Origin: Puccinia triticina
Lineage: Eukaryota > Basidiomycota > Pucciniomycetes > Pucciniales > Pucciniaceae
DNA length: 64,000 bases
NCBI RefSeq assembly: GCF_026914185.1
Contig: NC_070562.1
Span: forward strand, 1,550,001-1,614,000
Reading direction: 5' to 3'
Part shown: in pieces, positions 42,738 to 53,503 of the stretch
How positions within the stretch are numbered: the first letter of the stretch is position 1
Layout: each line of letters opens with the position of its first letter
Program-made: the position numbers and the translations under genes
The notes under the pieces: generated by a model
The model's input: only the letters and a program-made list of their open reading frames with translations
Database searches by the model: none
What the model was told of the DNA's origin: nothing

Positions 42738-44005
42738 CAACAGTGGGTCAGCTACGCTAACAAAGCTGTTAGCGTAGCGTAGCGCAGCGCAAATGCGCTA
42801 TTTTATAGCGTAGTGTTAGCGCAATTGCGCACATCTGCGCTAACGCTACGCGCGCAGGGTGCAAAGATATTTTATCTTTTAGCGTAGCGTTAGCGCAGAT
42901 TTGCGCAATGGCGCTAACGCTAAGCACGCAGGGTGCACAATAGCGTTTGCTACGCTGTGCTACTGTGAGAATTCCAGTCTAGGCAAGCGGCGTTGCAACT
43001 TGAACTCATAAATTGAGTGAGACGTCGGGAGCTACTTCAGCTGCGGAATCTGGTAAGCAAATGCAAACCTTTTCCGCAGTCCAAAGTCTGTGCAGCAGTG
43101 TCGTGAAACTGAATTCATCTTGTTGATGTAAGCAGATCTGACACTTGCCAGCAAGATTAGCCACGTGGAAAATCCCGGCCAAAAACCACTCCTTGAAAGA
43201 ATCTCAGCCAGCACCGAAGGTAAGCGGCTGAGTTCTTAAAAGAAGTTGGTCAGACAGATGCTAACGCTCTGTCTTGTAATGTTCCTAGATGAAATAGTCA
43301 AAGACGGCCAGACCGTCCGCACCGATACCACTCTAAGAGCTGGAAGACCTATTGGTAAGTGTGTCGTGTTATAAGGGCAAGCAAAACTAAAGGCAACAGC
43401 TGATGCAACTGTACCTGGAAACAGATAATGTTGCTCAACTGCTTCGCCGTTTCGCCGACGCCAAGTGAGGATTATCCCAGGTCAAAAGACCGTAGCGAGT
43501 AAGACTCTACAAACTAAAAAAGGAAAAGAAGAGAGAACCTAAACTGGGACAAAGTGCTGATGACACAATCTGTCTTTTCCCATCACCTAGATCCAACTCA
43601 GGATCTTTTCTGTTTTCTATACTTCTTCTTAACCCAGTAGAGAGCGGCTCTATTCCTGCTCTTAGGTACATTTTCTCACTCTGAATTGTTTCTTTCTTCT
43701 ATAAAAATTAGTGTAGATAGTTGCATAGTCTAATCAGAATAAATCTTAGTTCTTTGCATTCTTTCAAGCGCTTTTTGAGGCAAAAAAGGCCGTTTTTCCT
43801 CTAAAAGCGCCTTAGCGCAGCGTAGCAGCTGTAGTTTAGCGCTAACACTAAACAAAAATAGGCGTGCTGTTAGCGCCGCTGAAAATTAGCGCAGTGTAGC
43901 GGCGCTAACACCGCGCTAACGCTATTCAAAAAAGGCCAGCGCTTTTTGCCGCTACGCTAAACATTAGGGCTAAAATAGCGTATTTTAGTGTAGCGGCCCA
44001 CTGTT
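42738..44005. mobile_element. GCTACGCT-family MITE with internal insertion
   Basis: Starts CAACAGTGGGTCAGCTACGC and ends GTAGCGGCCCACTGTT; GGTATGAT is duplicated exactly at 42730-42737 and 44006-44013. The outer parts match the MITE at 13402. The central 42964-43766 is unrelated sequence (see next entry), which accounts for the large size of 1268 bp. Confidence 0.85.
42964..43766. repeat. 803-bp insertion inside the MITE, possibly a solo LTR
   Basis: The block begins TGTGAGAATTCC and ends GCATTCTTTCA, the TG...CA form of an LTR, with LTR-like AT-rich end (AATAAATCTTAG). No 5-bp duplication is evident at the edges (GCTAC versus AGCGC), so a solo LTR is only a possibility. Confidence 0.35.
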
Positions 44006-44013
44006 GGTATGAT

Positions 44014-46148
44014 GGAGTTGCAAGCTCTGCCCTTCTGTTATCAGTCAACAAGACCCACCAAGCTCAGCTTGGCAATTTTTATTAAGTGATAGGTCTGGTC
44101 TGTTCCAGATGAAATCTGTTTGACTGGCAACGTGTAAGTGTTTTAATTACTTTGTTATAAGGGTTGAATTATTATTATAAGGGTTGAGTTATTGTTGTAA
44201 GGGTTTTAGGATTTGAGTGTGGATGAGTGTTGGGTGACTTGTGAGTGCTGGGTGAGGAACTGGGGAGCAGACCACTGGGGGTAAAGAGAGCTCCTTTTAT
44301 AGACAAAAGTGGAGCTCCAGAGGGGCTTGTGGGTTAGGGTTTCAGCTAATCTAGACGTCAGGGTGAGGGATTTTAGCTGGTGGGAGTAGATACAGATGAT
44401 GTCATAACCCCTCAGGGGTGCATGAATGGTGTCAGAATATACAACAGAACATTCTAACGCATGCATAAGGTGACAGTAGACTGCATGAGCTGTCATACAG
44501 GGGTAATTAGTGTATACACAAAGTCTGAGGCTGCAGAAACAGTGTAAATGATGTCATACTATGTATATAAAGGAGTGTATTTAGCTAATATGTAATGATT
44601 GTAGTCTGACAGGGAGATGTATGTTTGTATCCTGTGATGTGTATAAGTGTATTACTGTGAAACTTGGAGGTGACAGCTGGGTTACTGGGGCTGGCCGTGT
44701 GATAGGTGTCCATGAGGTGTAACTTCCACACTAGAGGGGCCCAGGGGTGCTTCCAGTGGTGATCAAGGGTGAAATTGGCCGTAGAATCCATTTCTGGGGT
44801 CTATTTGGTGTAATCATGAGGCCTAGTATGAGTACTTTGTGGTATAGAAAAAAAAATTATTTATCCACTTTTCCGTCTACCACACCACCACCTGTCCAAA
44901 CAAGAGCAGGTACCCGCTAGAATAACCAGGTACCCGCTTGATTTCTCCCAGAAATCCAGCATCCGCACCCAAACACGCACACGCTGGCGGGTACCCGCCG
45001 ACCATGGGCGGGTACCCGCCAGCTGCTTCTGCGGTTTCCTTCCTTAGTGAATCAGAACCATATCATTCTCACTCCTCAGTCTTTGTGTCTGTGAAATTCA
45101 GTGTTCATCCTTTGTTCCCCTCAACAGGTTATGAGGTCCATCAATCAACCTGCTTGCAACAAAATTTTTATCTCGCACTCAATCTAGAACTCAGCAATTT
45201 TCAAACTTGAACTCAATCCCACTCAATAAATCTCACTAGGTCCGCTACTCAATCCCCCTTGATCAATGCACATGCTTATCCCCATTGTTTTGATATGTAG
45301 ACTGAGCATTTGCTCAGCTGCCCCACTGCATTCCCGCGCGTGCTGTGTTGAGCGGACATTCTACGCCGCTAGCCCCATATAAATTGCCACAGCGGCTCAG
45401 AACAAAAACTTCTCTCCTTGTTGGCCAGTACCTTTTGGTGTTGTGGCACCCTCACTTGGCCTCAGCCCAGGAGGGCTTTTCCCCAAACCCCACCAACTTG
45501 TTGATGTGTTGAGCAGAGGTTTGGGGTGTGCCACGCGTGCTTTGGGCTTGAACAAGCAGGCTTTGTGAGTGCTCAGCATGCTTGGCCCTTTCAACCCTGA
45601 ACTTGGTGTTGCAATGAACTAGTTCAGAGGGGACAGTACACAGAAAGGATGCAGAAGAGAGTTTCCGTGTTTGGCCCACTGACCTAGTCTACATACAAGA
45701 TGAAGTGTCACAGACTGTGACATGAGAAGTAAACTAAAAACAGGATGGAAGCAGACAGAAACCATGGAAGAAAAAGAACACATAACACATAACCTCAACA
45801 CTTGGGGACGTGCCCAATGTATGTCCTTATATTCTCTGCGCCCTAAACATTTTAGCAATGGGGTATTATCAAAACCTGAGATATAAGGGATGTGCAGTAT
45901 TCATAAAACCTCCTATATTGTATATCTCATGTTTTGATACCACCCCATTGATAAACATTTCAGGATGTGGAGATTCTACAAATATTAAGAATCCCTGGAT
46001 AACACCAATTGAGTTTTCCCCTTCAATTAGAGTGTGCCAAGTCAAATGGAGAGCGGCAGTGGTGTGGCCAGTGCTGTACTCAACGAGCGGAATTTCGAGC
46101 TCGGGTCGATCCGCCGGCAAGAAGGTGCGCTGTTTTGCCGTTGGGGGT
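44014..46148. other. Intergenic, repeat remnants
   Basis: 44014-44080 is an inverted relative of 6425-6480. 44895-45020 has repeated GGTACCCGC / GCGGGTACCCGCC palindromes. No gene supported. Confidence 0.4.
45853..45955. repeat. Short foldback repeat
   Basis: AGCAATGGGGTATTATCAAA-ACCTGAGATATA is followed, after about 35 bp, by its inverse TATATCTCATGTTTTGATAC-CACCCCATTG. The words resemble the foldback elements at 59.8-61.8 kb (ATGAGATATAAGGGGTG), so it may be a minimal member. Confidence 0.75.
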
Positions 46149-46157
46149 GGTCACACC

Positions 46158-46198
46158 CGAACTTAGCTAAGTCCCTCGATCGGAGGCGCGCGAGCGCT

Positions 46199-46230
<32 letters not shown>

Positions 46231-46262
46231 CGCCCTACCTTGCAAAACAGTAGGCAGCAGAA
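46158..46262 (+). repeat. Left TIR of the DUF6589/RecQ element
   Basis: About 105 bp, GC-rich, with internal palindromes (CGATCG, GCTGTCGCGAAGCGAC, CTCCGAAGGAG), ending AGTAGGCAGCAG. It matches both ends of copies A and B with only a few differences. Confidence 0.9.
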
Positions 46263-46723
46263 ATCCCATTTGGCTGGGGAAAATTTTCGAAATCTTCAAC
46301 TCATTATATCTCAACTCAAGTAAAAGCCATCAAAAATCTGAGCAGACAGAATTGTCCGCCTACATCTGCCCTTCCACTTGCCACCTCCCTGAGGCAGTAG
46401 TGCTCTAGTTCCACATTTGAATCCGGAAAGGGAAAACAGGAATTTGTGAGCCCTCTTAACACAGGTCCTTGGGTAAATCCATACTTTGCTAACTTCAAAA
46501 AAAATGTCTTTTTTTTGCGAGCCACCTGACACATGCCAAAGCTTGTCTTATGTACAACATCAGACAACATCCCTCAAGTCTGACAGAAAAATACAAACGT
46601 GCACGTAAATAAAAGGTAAATGCGTATGTATTTCTGGTACCAAGGTAGCAAGTACATACCACCTTCTTCTACTTTTTGGCCAACACTCATCCACTTTATT
46701 CTTCAAAACACTCCTCCGCAGCC

Positions 46724-49688
46724 ATGACTCAAACTTCAAGTCCCACCCATGGATCGCTTCAAGCAACACCCAGTTCCATTCACATTAGAAATGATTCATC
46801 TTTGGTCGAGGCACAAAAAGTAATTAAAATTTGTCAAGCCATTGAACAGGTTAAGCTTACCCCCAAGAAGTTTATGATGGCCTTTTTAAAACATTCAGAC
46901 GTGCTAGTCAGAATCAGAAGAAAGTTGTGGGGTGCTCCAACTGGATGGGACGGAACTCTTGAGGTCATCAAAGCCGCAAGGGACTTGATTTGCAAGACTC
47001 CTGCGGGTCGTATGTACTGGAAATCTTTCATCCTCAGCGAGGTTAGAATCTTCATGCTTTGGATTTCAGCCTGGGCAGTGTTCAAATTACTTAGCAATTG
47101 TCTGTTTCATTATTTATTTGTTTCACAATTGCAGGCGCAGCAATGCATCGAGAAAGAAGGCTGCTTTAGGGATGCTATTGCAACCGGATTTTACCATCCC
47201 CCTAAGGATATTGGACCCGAGTTTTTTGAAGACAGCGCCAAGCAGTCAAGGAGCAAGCTGATGCGAGAAAGCATGCCTTTCTTTTACAGTCTACTCATGT
47301 ATAAGCTAACTGGCACCTCAAACAAGACAACCGGCCCAAACTTGCCTAGCGAGGAGGATGACTGTCTATCAGATGCCTCATCCGACTCCGAATCAGAGGA
47401 ATCATCCTCCTACTCGCCCGCTAAGAGAAACAAGAGATGTCATTCCGTGAGATTTCTACCTCATTAATATGTTAGCTAGACCATATTTCTGATTTCGTCT
47501 CTTTGGAATGTCTCTAGGTTGCCACGACCATCTGCAGCGCTGTATCGTTTATCAGCAATCGCCGCCGGAACGGATTGCAGCTGGCAAACGCGGTTGTGAT
47601 GCTTGCATGCGGTGTTTCGGAAAGGGTCGGGAGCTATCTCCACTACATTGGCCTCTCCGCGTCAAGAAAATCTGCTCAAAGGGCACTGCAGTCACTGGGC
47701 CGTCATGCTCAACAAGCCATCAAAAAGGCAGCCCACGTCGTTGAACCAGTCAATTTTGCGCCAATTATATGCATCGACAATGTAGATTTTGAAGAACATA
47801 TACATTCCAAATCGGCGGAGCGTCAATCCCGAATGTTTCACGGGACATGGGGCTACCTGCATCGATTCGACCCCGTCCTTCTCAAGACTGTAGACCCTGA
47901 AGATCTCTCCTTGCCCGCATACAAAGCAGCCATAGCTCAGAGTGCGGACATGGTTGTACGGCCATCACTTTTCCTTCCAACAAATGAGGAAAATATTCAC
48001 TTTCGAGAGGTCCTGAAATCACAAATCACCACTGTGTTACTTCGGTACATTGCAACACCTAACGATAAAGATCATCTGTTACCGCTGGTACCGCCAGTCA
48101 TCGATCAAATCAATCCCTGTGTGCCGGACATCACAACTCTCAAGTTGATGTTAGCGTCGGACAACTCCGCCGAGGGAATTGGCGAAGTCTTTGAGTCAAT
48201 TACCAAACAGTTAAAGCTTGAAAAATCGGACTTTTTTGGTCGACTTCAGGTGTTCGAGGGCGATCTAGGCACTTGCTTGAACATTGAAAGCTTGCGCGCT
48301 CAAAGGAAGCCCAGTCGACATGTTGAGGATGCTTTTTCAAACTGTTTCACCCTACTCGGAGCTTCACATATATTATGGAATTTCGCACAGAGGCTTCTGT
48401 TGTATCACTTTGGCGATAACACGGACGCAAACGACCTTGGTGCCTGGCATTGCTTGGAGGCGTTGAACATTCCTAGTAAACGCCCGACTGCAAAAAATGA
48501 TTTCACACTGATGATCGCACATATTCAGAAGGTTCATGAGGCAACAATCTTATATTGTCTACTGTACGAGATTAATCTGCTCACACTATTGAATAGTGAT
48601 TCTTCGGGTGTTCATTTCTGACTTCATATTTTGTACATTGCTACAGAACTGTAATGAACATAAACCCTTCCGAATTCACCCACAGCAAACGTGTACTGCC
48701 GTCAAAGGACCTCCAATCAACCATTGATGCTTGTTATGAAGAATTCTTCTCACCTTCTGCCCGCCGCCTAGCATCACTAGATAAGTCTGGAAAGCATTAC
48801 AATATTATTTTACGATTACGAGATTTTGCTACCATTGTTGAGTGCAATAGAGCAATGCGCGCAGGCGACATTGGGAGGGTTATCAATATATGGCGACGTT
48901 GGGCAATCATGGCCCAGGGCATACCCGGATTGACAAACTACGCGATATATCTTCCTCGAATGATCTTATTACTCACAAAGGTCCTTCCTCCAGGCCTTCG
49001 GAGGGTCTTAAAACACTCGCTCTTGATCACACCAAGTGGCCGGCCCAATCATTTCGTAGCCAAGGACTTTTATTTAGAAGTCCAGAATTACTGGCTCAAA
49101 TACTTTTACAATCACACCGGAGTAGGTACTGAAATAGCGCGGATGATGGATGTCTTTTCTGTCAACATCCCCTTGGTGAGTGCAACTGCCAACAAGTGCA
49201 ACTGTCAACTGGAATCTGTTCAACCCATGTGAAAAACCCGATCATTGATACAACACCTCATTCGCTATTCTTGTGTAAAGCTGCGACGTTTGGTTCATGA
49301 TCTCAAGGCCGATTCAGGTCAAGCAAACAAGTACCAATCTCACAAAACGGACTTGTCACCGGGGTCAATTGAAAGCTTCCTTCGGATGGCTGATCAATAC
49401 GATATATGCAGTACTCAAACAAAATCAACTGAAGAACGTGTCACAGTGGTGGTATCTAATGAGAAAATTGTAACTAAACTACTTGACATATTTGAAAACG
49501 GATTCCAGAAACTGCAGAAGGAATTTAAACTAGGTAGTGATCGAATGGCGCGATTCAATCCTGCAACGGTGCTAAACTACACATCGGCTGATGATAATGG
49601 AAACGAGACTTTAGACCATGCTGCCATGGGAATAGAGGTCAAAGAAAGGGTGGAGCCAATTGAGATTGATGCCGACGAGGGATACTGA
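46724..49688 (+). CDS. DUF6589-like protein, candidate transposase
   Basis: Exons 46724-47041, 47135-47446, 47518-48563, 48647-49175 and 49281-49688 join in frame to 870 residues with GT-AG introns of 71-105 bp, no break. The start is the first ATG in a good context (GCCATGACT). The second half carries the features I know from the fungal DUF6589 family: APIICIDNVDF, LASDNSAEGIGEVF, EGDLGTCLNIESLR, LGASHILWNFAQRLL, LRDFATIVECNRAMRAGD, and GRPNHFVAKDFYLEVQNYW. Conserved acids near D297, D425, D459 and E624 could form an RNase-H-type catalytic centre; that is inference. An acidic Ser-rich linker lies near residues 180-205. Its position as the only non-helicase gene of a TIR element with 9-bp TSDs makes a transposase role likely. 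The stop codon abuts the helicase stop. Confidence 0.85.
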
Positions 49689-52201
49689 TCAGTCCAGTGA
49701 GTGATTGTCCTGGACCTTTGCGTACTTAGCCTTGAGCATTGCTAAATGTTGATCATCCCCTTGTCTCTTGATCCGCTTCTTCTTGTCAGCGGCCTCTTTC
49801 AATATTTTCTTCTCTGCTCTTAAAGTCTTTTCCGCTTCCTTCTTTTCGTCCTCCCGTTTCTTAAGTTCTGCTTTGGCTTCTCTATCTATCTTCGCTTTTT
49901 CTTTTTCTTGTTCCTCGATGATCTTCTTAGCGATTCGATCTGCCTTACCTTTCTCAATTGCCAAACGGTTTTCAGCTTGTTTATCCTGCTTGATTTGGTC
50001 GGCAAGAATCTTTGCAGCTCGCAAGGCATCACCTTTTCGTGATATGACCTCTTCATAAGTATTCTTCTCGTGTACATAGTCTAAATAATTATCGCTCCTG
50101 CTAAAATTGTTCCATGCGGACTGAATCAGATCAAGATGCCCGGGTACCGCTTCACCATCCATGAGCAGTTCAACTTGTTCAAGCAGGAGACCATGATCGA
50201 ATCCCAAAGCTACCCGTCGTGCCCTTCCTATGGCGAAGAGATCAGATGATGGAAAATCACAAGCAGTTGGATCAAACAGCTCTTGAAACATGGTTTCAAA
50301 GTCAGAGACCAATGAATTCGCGAAAAACTCCATCACTGGCACTAATGGCTCATCGGTTGGCCCTGGTTCCCAGTTGGTGCTTGTCTTGAGTGGTTTGAAA
50401 GGGATATTCAATGGGTCGGCCTCAATGTTATTGGGGTGTGCAATAAGCTCATCGAAATTGTATTTTGTCGTGTGGATAGCTTTCTCTCGACCAACCTCAA
50501 ATCTCTCAACATCACAGTTGGAGCAGTGGCATTCAACCATAAGAGCCTCGTTCTCCCGATTTTTCTCCCGCACCACGTTTGGATCACTCGGAGACAAGGG
50601 GACATATCCAAGCCTGAAGGAGATGTCAGAGTCAGCTTATGAATCCTGCAACTGACTATACACAGCTTCATACTCACTTATTATCTATTGAAAAGACTGT
50701 CCGCAAGCAAACCGGCGTGATCGCTAGCGCATCCATTCGGTCGTCATCTGTCTGGACTTCAGGGTTGGTGAAATCCTCCACGCAGTTCTTTCCTCCTTTC
50801 CTATTTTCTTCAACAAACAGGATTGCCAGCCCTGCTTCTCCACCTCGTCCGCAGCGACCAATCATCTGGAAGATGGATGCAGGGTCCCCGCGACCAACAT
50901 GAACCACACGTCGCACTTGTTTCCAATTCTGGCCAAGACCCAAAGCCATGGTACACGATATCACAGGGAACATTTGCTTGACGAACTCGTTAACAATATC
51001 CTGCTTGTCAAGATCTCCGGTACAAGAGTGATATCGACGGGCAAAGGTACTGTCGGCGTTATTTTGTCCCCCTGGCGTCCCTCGTGCGCAGTTGAGAACC
51101 GACAATACTTGCATGGTTAAGTGTCTGGTAGTCGAGTAGATCAATGTTGGAACGAGGTCTTGATCAGGAATCCGACTTGCAGGCCCAAACAATTGAAGCA
51201 GATCATTACAAGATCTCAGCGAGGCTTTCATAGGAACACGCCAGATTGTAATCTCCGGTCGAGCCAATTCACCGTGGAAGAACGTCATATATTCCCTGGT
51301 GATCTTCAAACTAACGAGGATTGCTTCGATTGCTTGTGGACGACATGTGGCCGAGAGTAGTAGTAGAGGAATGCCATTGGTCGCGAGCAATCTTGCACCC
51401 AATTCACCGTACAAAGGCCGAAACACCGCGCGGTCTTGATGTCTAAGATGAGATAAGATCTTTTTTGCTTTCCCGTTGGCTACCAACCCCCAGACATAGA
51501 TCATGTGTGCCTCGTCTACCACCACAAGAACCAGGCGGTTTCTAAATCCTGCACTGAAGAAAATCCGATGAAACAATGAACTATTTAACAACACCTCAGG
51601 ACTCTACCAAGAGAATCAGTAAACCTATAGCTATATGGCATCTTTATAAAATTATTAACTTACCAAGTAGATGAATGCATAATCACCTCTCATGATTTCA
51701 TCCGCAGTCTGCTGTGTCATATTCATTTTTGTCAAGTTGACCGCCGAGATTCCAGCCTTTTTCTTCTCTTCAACCTTTTGAACCAAATGTTGCATTAAGG
51801 GATCAATTCATCTTGGCTTCTCTCCGGATAACACTAAGATTTTGCAGAACTTACCTGGTTGTCCCCAAGCGAATCCAATGGATTAATACCAAAACAATTG
51901 CTTCCTTATTGACAGGGAACATCCTATAATACATTTCAGCAATACGGCTTTTACCGTAACCAGTGCCAGCCAATACAAAGCTGTTTTTTCGTTGAACCAA
52001 TGACATCATGCATTTGATTTGAAGATGCTTTGGAACTTCAGGGAATAGCTCTTCTGCTTTGCTCTTGACAAAATTGTAAAGCTCAATTATCCCCATCTCA
52101 GTGATAGAACGATCCAATTCCAGATGGGAACCATCCTGTCTTACTGGATCAGATTGTTGTTGTACTTTTTGCGCTGCGGTGGTTTGTAATCTGGTAATCA
52201 T
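49689..52201 (-). CDS. RecQ-like SF2 DNA helicase, one frameshift
   Basis: Exons 52201-51855, 51774-51664, 51603-50678 and 50613-49689, about 769 codons. Helicase motifs in order: motif I AGTGYGKSRIAE, motif II VVVDEAHMI, motif III LLLLSATCRP, motif V SCTMALGLGQNW and motif VI QMIGRCGRGGEAG. After the core comes VECHCSNCDVERF (possible Cys/His metal site) and a long charged coiled coil (KEKAKIDREAKAELKKREDE). In exon 1 just after IVLVL the frame shifts by one base: the family pattern NPLDSLGDNQ is found only in the next frame, as if one A were lost in TTAAAT near 51887. All other exon joins keep the frame. DNA-unwinding 3'-5' helicase by family; likely assists transposition or repair here. 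Confidence 0.85.
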
Positions 52202-52640
52202 GTTGATGATTTTGGACGGTGTTGGATGGCTTTTCTGGTAAGATAGCGAAGTAGACCCCTTTGGCTGCTTTAAGGAGACACACCGGCAAAGTGGATCACT
52301 TTGTCTGTTATACAGTCATAAGCCTTAAAGGGATCGGATGGCTCCTGATGTGTTAACATTTCATGAAGCTATTCCTATGTACTGTTATGTACCTGAACAT
52401 TTCATGGAGCCGCCTACTGATCAGCAAGGTTAGATCACCTCGGCTGTTGTGTATATTATGTAGGGGGACACAATTGTTTGGCTGTCAAAAGGTGACTCAA
52501 TTGATTTCCAAAGCGCGTCAGACAGCTACCTGATGCGTGTGATTATCAAGAAGTTGAAGCTTGACTGTCAGGTTTCAGAAAAACATGCGCTAAAACACCT
52601 GCTAGCGCTTGCAAGAAGGCAGTCAAACATCTTGACTTGG
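52202..52640. other. Right internal non-coding part of the large element
   Basis: Between the helicase ATG and the right subterminal region. It would hold the helicase promoter. No other coding region is supported. Confidence 0.5.
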
Positions 52641-52862
52641 ATAATTATTTAAAAATCAGGTGTGGGTGTTAAAAATACATAAAAAATGTGAGCAGAGAGC
52701 CATGCTTCTTGCGCATCTTTTGGGGTAGCTCACTTGGCCTCAAGTATGTTTGTGTAGCTGCTACAGAACAAAACACGACAAAACCATGAAATCACACTTC
52801 TGCTGCCTACTGTTTTGCGAGGTAGGGCGTAAGTCCCTCCTTCGGAGAGTCGCTTCGCGACA

Positions 52863-52871
52863 GCGCTCGCG
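52863..52871. repeat. Target duplication of nested copy B (GCGCTCGCG)
   Basis: These 9 bp of the large element's TIR immediately precede copy B. The reverse complement, CGCGAGCGC, corresponds to 34039-34047 (CGTGAGCGC) except for one C-to-T change at a CpG. Confidence 0.8.
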
Positions 52872-52912
52872 CGAACTTAGCTAAGTCCCTCGATCGGAGG
52901 CGCGCAAGCGCT

Positions 52913-52944
<32 letters not shown>

Positions 52945-53429
52945 CGCCCTACCTCGCAAAACAGTAGGCAGCAGAAATCCCATTTGGCTGGGGAAAATTT
53001 TCAAAATTTTCAACTCTTGATATCTCAATCCAAGTAAAAGCCATCGAAAATCTGAGCAGACAGATTTGTCCGCCTACATCTGCCCTTTCACTTTCCACCT
53101 TCCTGAGGTCGGATCCCTCCAAAAACACTCTTGAATCCCAAATGAAACAAAAAGGAGTTCATGGGTTTTGGGAGGGCATTGTTCAAACAGGCCTCGGTCA
53201 AAGCCATACTTTTGACACCTGTCAAAACCTAGCAGCTCTTATTTATTTTTTTAAAAATCAAGCTCATGTGTTACAGGTAAAAGAAAGATACCAGCAGAGA
53301 GCCATGCTTCTTGGCTATTTCTTGAAGCAGCTGACTTGGCCCCAGCTGTCCTTGCGTAGCCTCAATGGAGGGACAAGCAAAAAAGGCTGAAAACAGACAT
53401 CTGCTGCCTACTCATTTGCGAGGTAGGGC

Positions 53430-53462
<33 letters not shown>

Positions 53463-53503
53463 AGCGCTTGCGCGCCTCCGATCGAGGGACTTAGCTAAGT
53501 TCG
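52872..53503 (+). mobile_element. 632-bp non-autonomous copy (B) of the DUF6589/RecQ transposon
   Basis: Same length and nearly the same sequence as copy A in opposite orientation; in the parts I compared the differences are C/T changes at CpG. Begins CGAACTTAGC, ends GCTAAGTTCG; right flank AGTTGTCCG (53504-53512). The 82-codon open frame 53142-53390 (MKQKGVHGFW...) is non-homologous to either internal gene and probably fortuitous. Confidence 0.92.

Larger units (their letters stand above)
34680..46157. other. Inverted genomic segment between transposon copies
   Basis: The left edge carries CGGACAACT and the right edge GGTCACACC. These are the reverse complements of the flanks at 53504-53512 and 33999-34007. 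This is the signature of an inversion through two oppositely oriented transposon copies. The segment includes one gene (35325-36554) and several MITEs. Confidence 0.85.
46158..52871 (+). mobile_element. New transposon: DUF6589-like gene plus RecQ-like helicase
   Basis: The left terminus CGAACTTAGCTAAGTCCC and the next roughly 85 bp equal the TIR of the 632-bp copies A and B. The right end has the same TIR inverted (AGTAGGCAGCAG-side first at 52800) but its outer 31 bp are missing here and found at 34008-34047. Left subterminal 46261-46480 and right subterminal 52640-52800 align with the two halves of the 632-bp copies. Inside are two genes in convergent orientation and no other recognisable gene. 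Reconstructed full length is about 6745 bp. TSD is 9 bp (GGTGTGACC). I know no named superfamily with this gene pair. Confidence 0.88.

Noticed and set aside
42067..42740. Open frames on both strands in the palindromic satellite
   Set aside because: The sequence is self-complementary, so both strands encode similar peptides; no gene signals.
42964..43766. Certain solo LTR
   Set aside because: TG...CA ends fit, but no target duplication and no second LTR or internal retroelement sequence in the window.
46158..52871. Helitron, because a helicase is present
   Set aside because: The helicase is RecQ-like, not Pif1-like; there is no Rep/HUH domain, and long TIRs with 9-bp target duplications rule out the rolling-circle type.
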